Below are positions 42,951-43,163 of a DNA stretch of 43,163 nucleotides, in pieces. The stretch spans positions 1-43,163 of the forward strand of contig JAUCBJ010002965.1 in assembly GCA_032718475.1 (NCBI GenBank), read 5' to 3'. The first letter of the stretch is position 1. Every line of letters starts with the position of its first letter. This DNA comes from Nemertoderma westbladi (Eukaryota > Xenacoelomorpha > Nemertodermatida > Nemertodermatidae). The notes under the pieces were generated by a model. The model saw only the letters and a program-made list of their open reading frames with translations, made no database searches and was not told the DNA's origin. The position numbers were made by a program, and so were the translations under genes.

Positions 42951-43163
42951 GGGTGTTTGAAAAAGGTGGACTGGACACAGAAAACATGGACAACGGACAG
43001 ACCAATCAGAAACGTATTAAGCAAAGCAGTTTTGTAGCAATTGGTCTGTCCACCTTTTTCAAGTTTCCGCTTTCTTAAGTTACATAATTGGGAATAAGAT
43101 GTGTGTTTGAAAAAGGTGGACAGGACACATGCACAAAAAACATATATAATAGTCTGACCAATC
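42951..43163. repeat. Transposon-like repeat with direct and inverted GTTTGAAAAAGGTGGAC modules
   Basis: GTTTGAAAAAGGTGGACTGG (from 42955) recurs as GTTTGAAAAAGGTGGACAGG (from 43105), and its inverted form TCCACCTTTTTCAA lies at 43049-43062. Each direct module is followed by GGACACA and later by GACCAATC. The pattern fits a MITE or its nested copies, running off the end of the window. Confidence 0.7.

Overview
The window is animal (metazoan) nuclear DNA and very probably comes from a marine invertebrate. It is AT-rich, has widely spaced genes with GT-AG introns, carries an RNA polymerase III type tRNA gene, and is full of LINE fragments, DNA transposons, foldback elements and minisatellites. 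The recurring TAGGCCTA-type and ACCGGTA-type palindromes remind me of echinoderm or other invertebrate deuterostome DNA, but that placement is a weak guess. Nothing looks prokaryotic. The ATG of each protein call was checked; several long open frames begin only at non-ATG codons.

Layout: 958-2759 (+) is an unrecognised zinc-knuckle protein broken into two frames at a TACGTA repeat. 6037-6612 (+) is an intact single-exon EF-hand protein of the EFHD/swiprosin family. 9190-10950 (-) is a dead reverse transcriptase element with an R2-like C-terminus. 11167-11238 (-) is a tRNA-His(GTG) gene. 12354-12778 is a hAT-like non-autonomous element, and 13265-13592 is a foldback repeat. 14588-28084 (-) is the intraflagellar-transport gene IFT43 in three phase-0 exons. 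29124-29730 (+) is a LINE fragment, followed by a 63-bp minisatellite. 32682-33530 (-) is a single-exon asparaginase-like protein whose catalytic residues are altered. 35611-36062 (-) is a LINE tail. 36449-36885 holds palindromic repeats. 37128-42210 (-) holds the two genes of an EnSpm/CACTA-like transposon: an intact transposase and a BEN-like partner. Short palindromic and transposon-like repeats end the window.

The most remarkable object is IFT43 intron 2, about 10.4 kb long and almost wholly tandem repeat. Next to exon 2 lie about 15 copies of a 44-bp unit that is the end of exon 2 plus its 5' splice site (AAG|GTATGT). The rest is about 300 copies of a 27-bp unit, of which the 3' splice site of exon 3 is itself a diverged, in-register copy (21 of 27 bases match). 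A third array, of 31-bp units, starts at the IFT43 stop codon and repeats that stop-codon segment about six times. Three functional boundaries of one small gene therefore each seeded a satellite. The 27-bp array has 183-bp higher-order repeats, a long duplication, a nearly pure block, two captured LINE pieces and a textbook poly(A) retro-insertion with a 14-bp target duplication. Because 27 is divisible by three, the array also makes spurious open frames on both strands, up to 749 codons.

The cellular genes seem unrelated in function (ciliary transport, calcium/actin signalling, asparaginase fold). Two of the three are single-exon, which suggests retrocopies beside one intron-bearing gene. 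All homology calls come from recalled family features and not from a database search.
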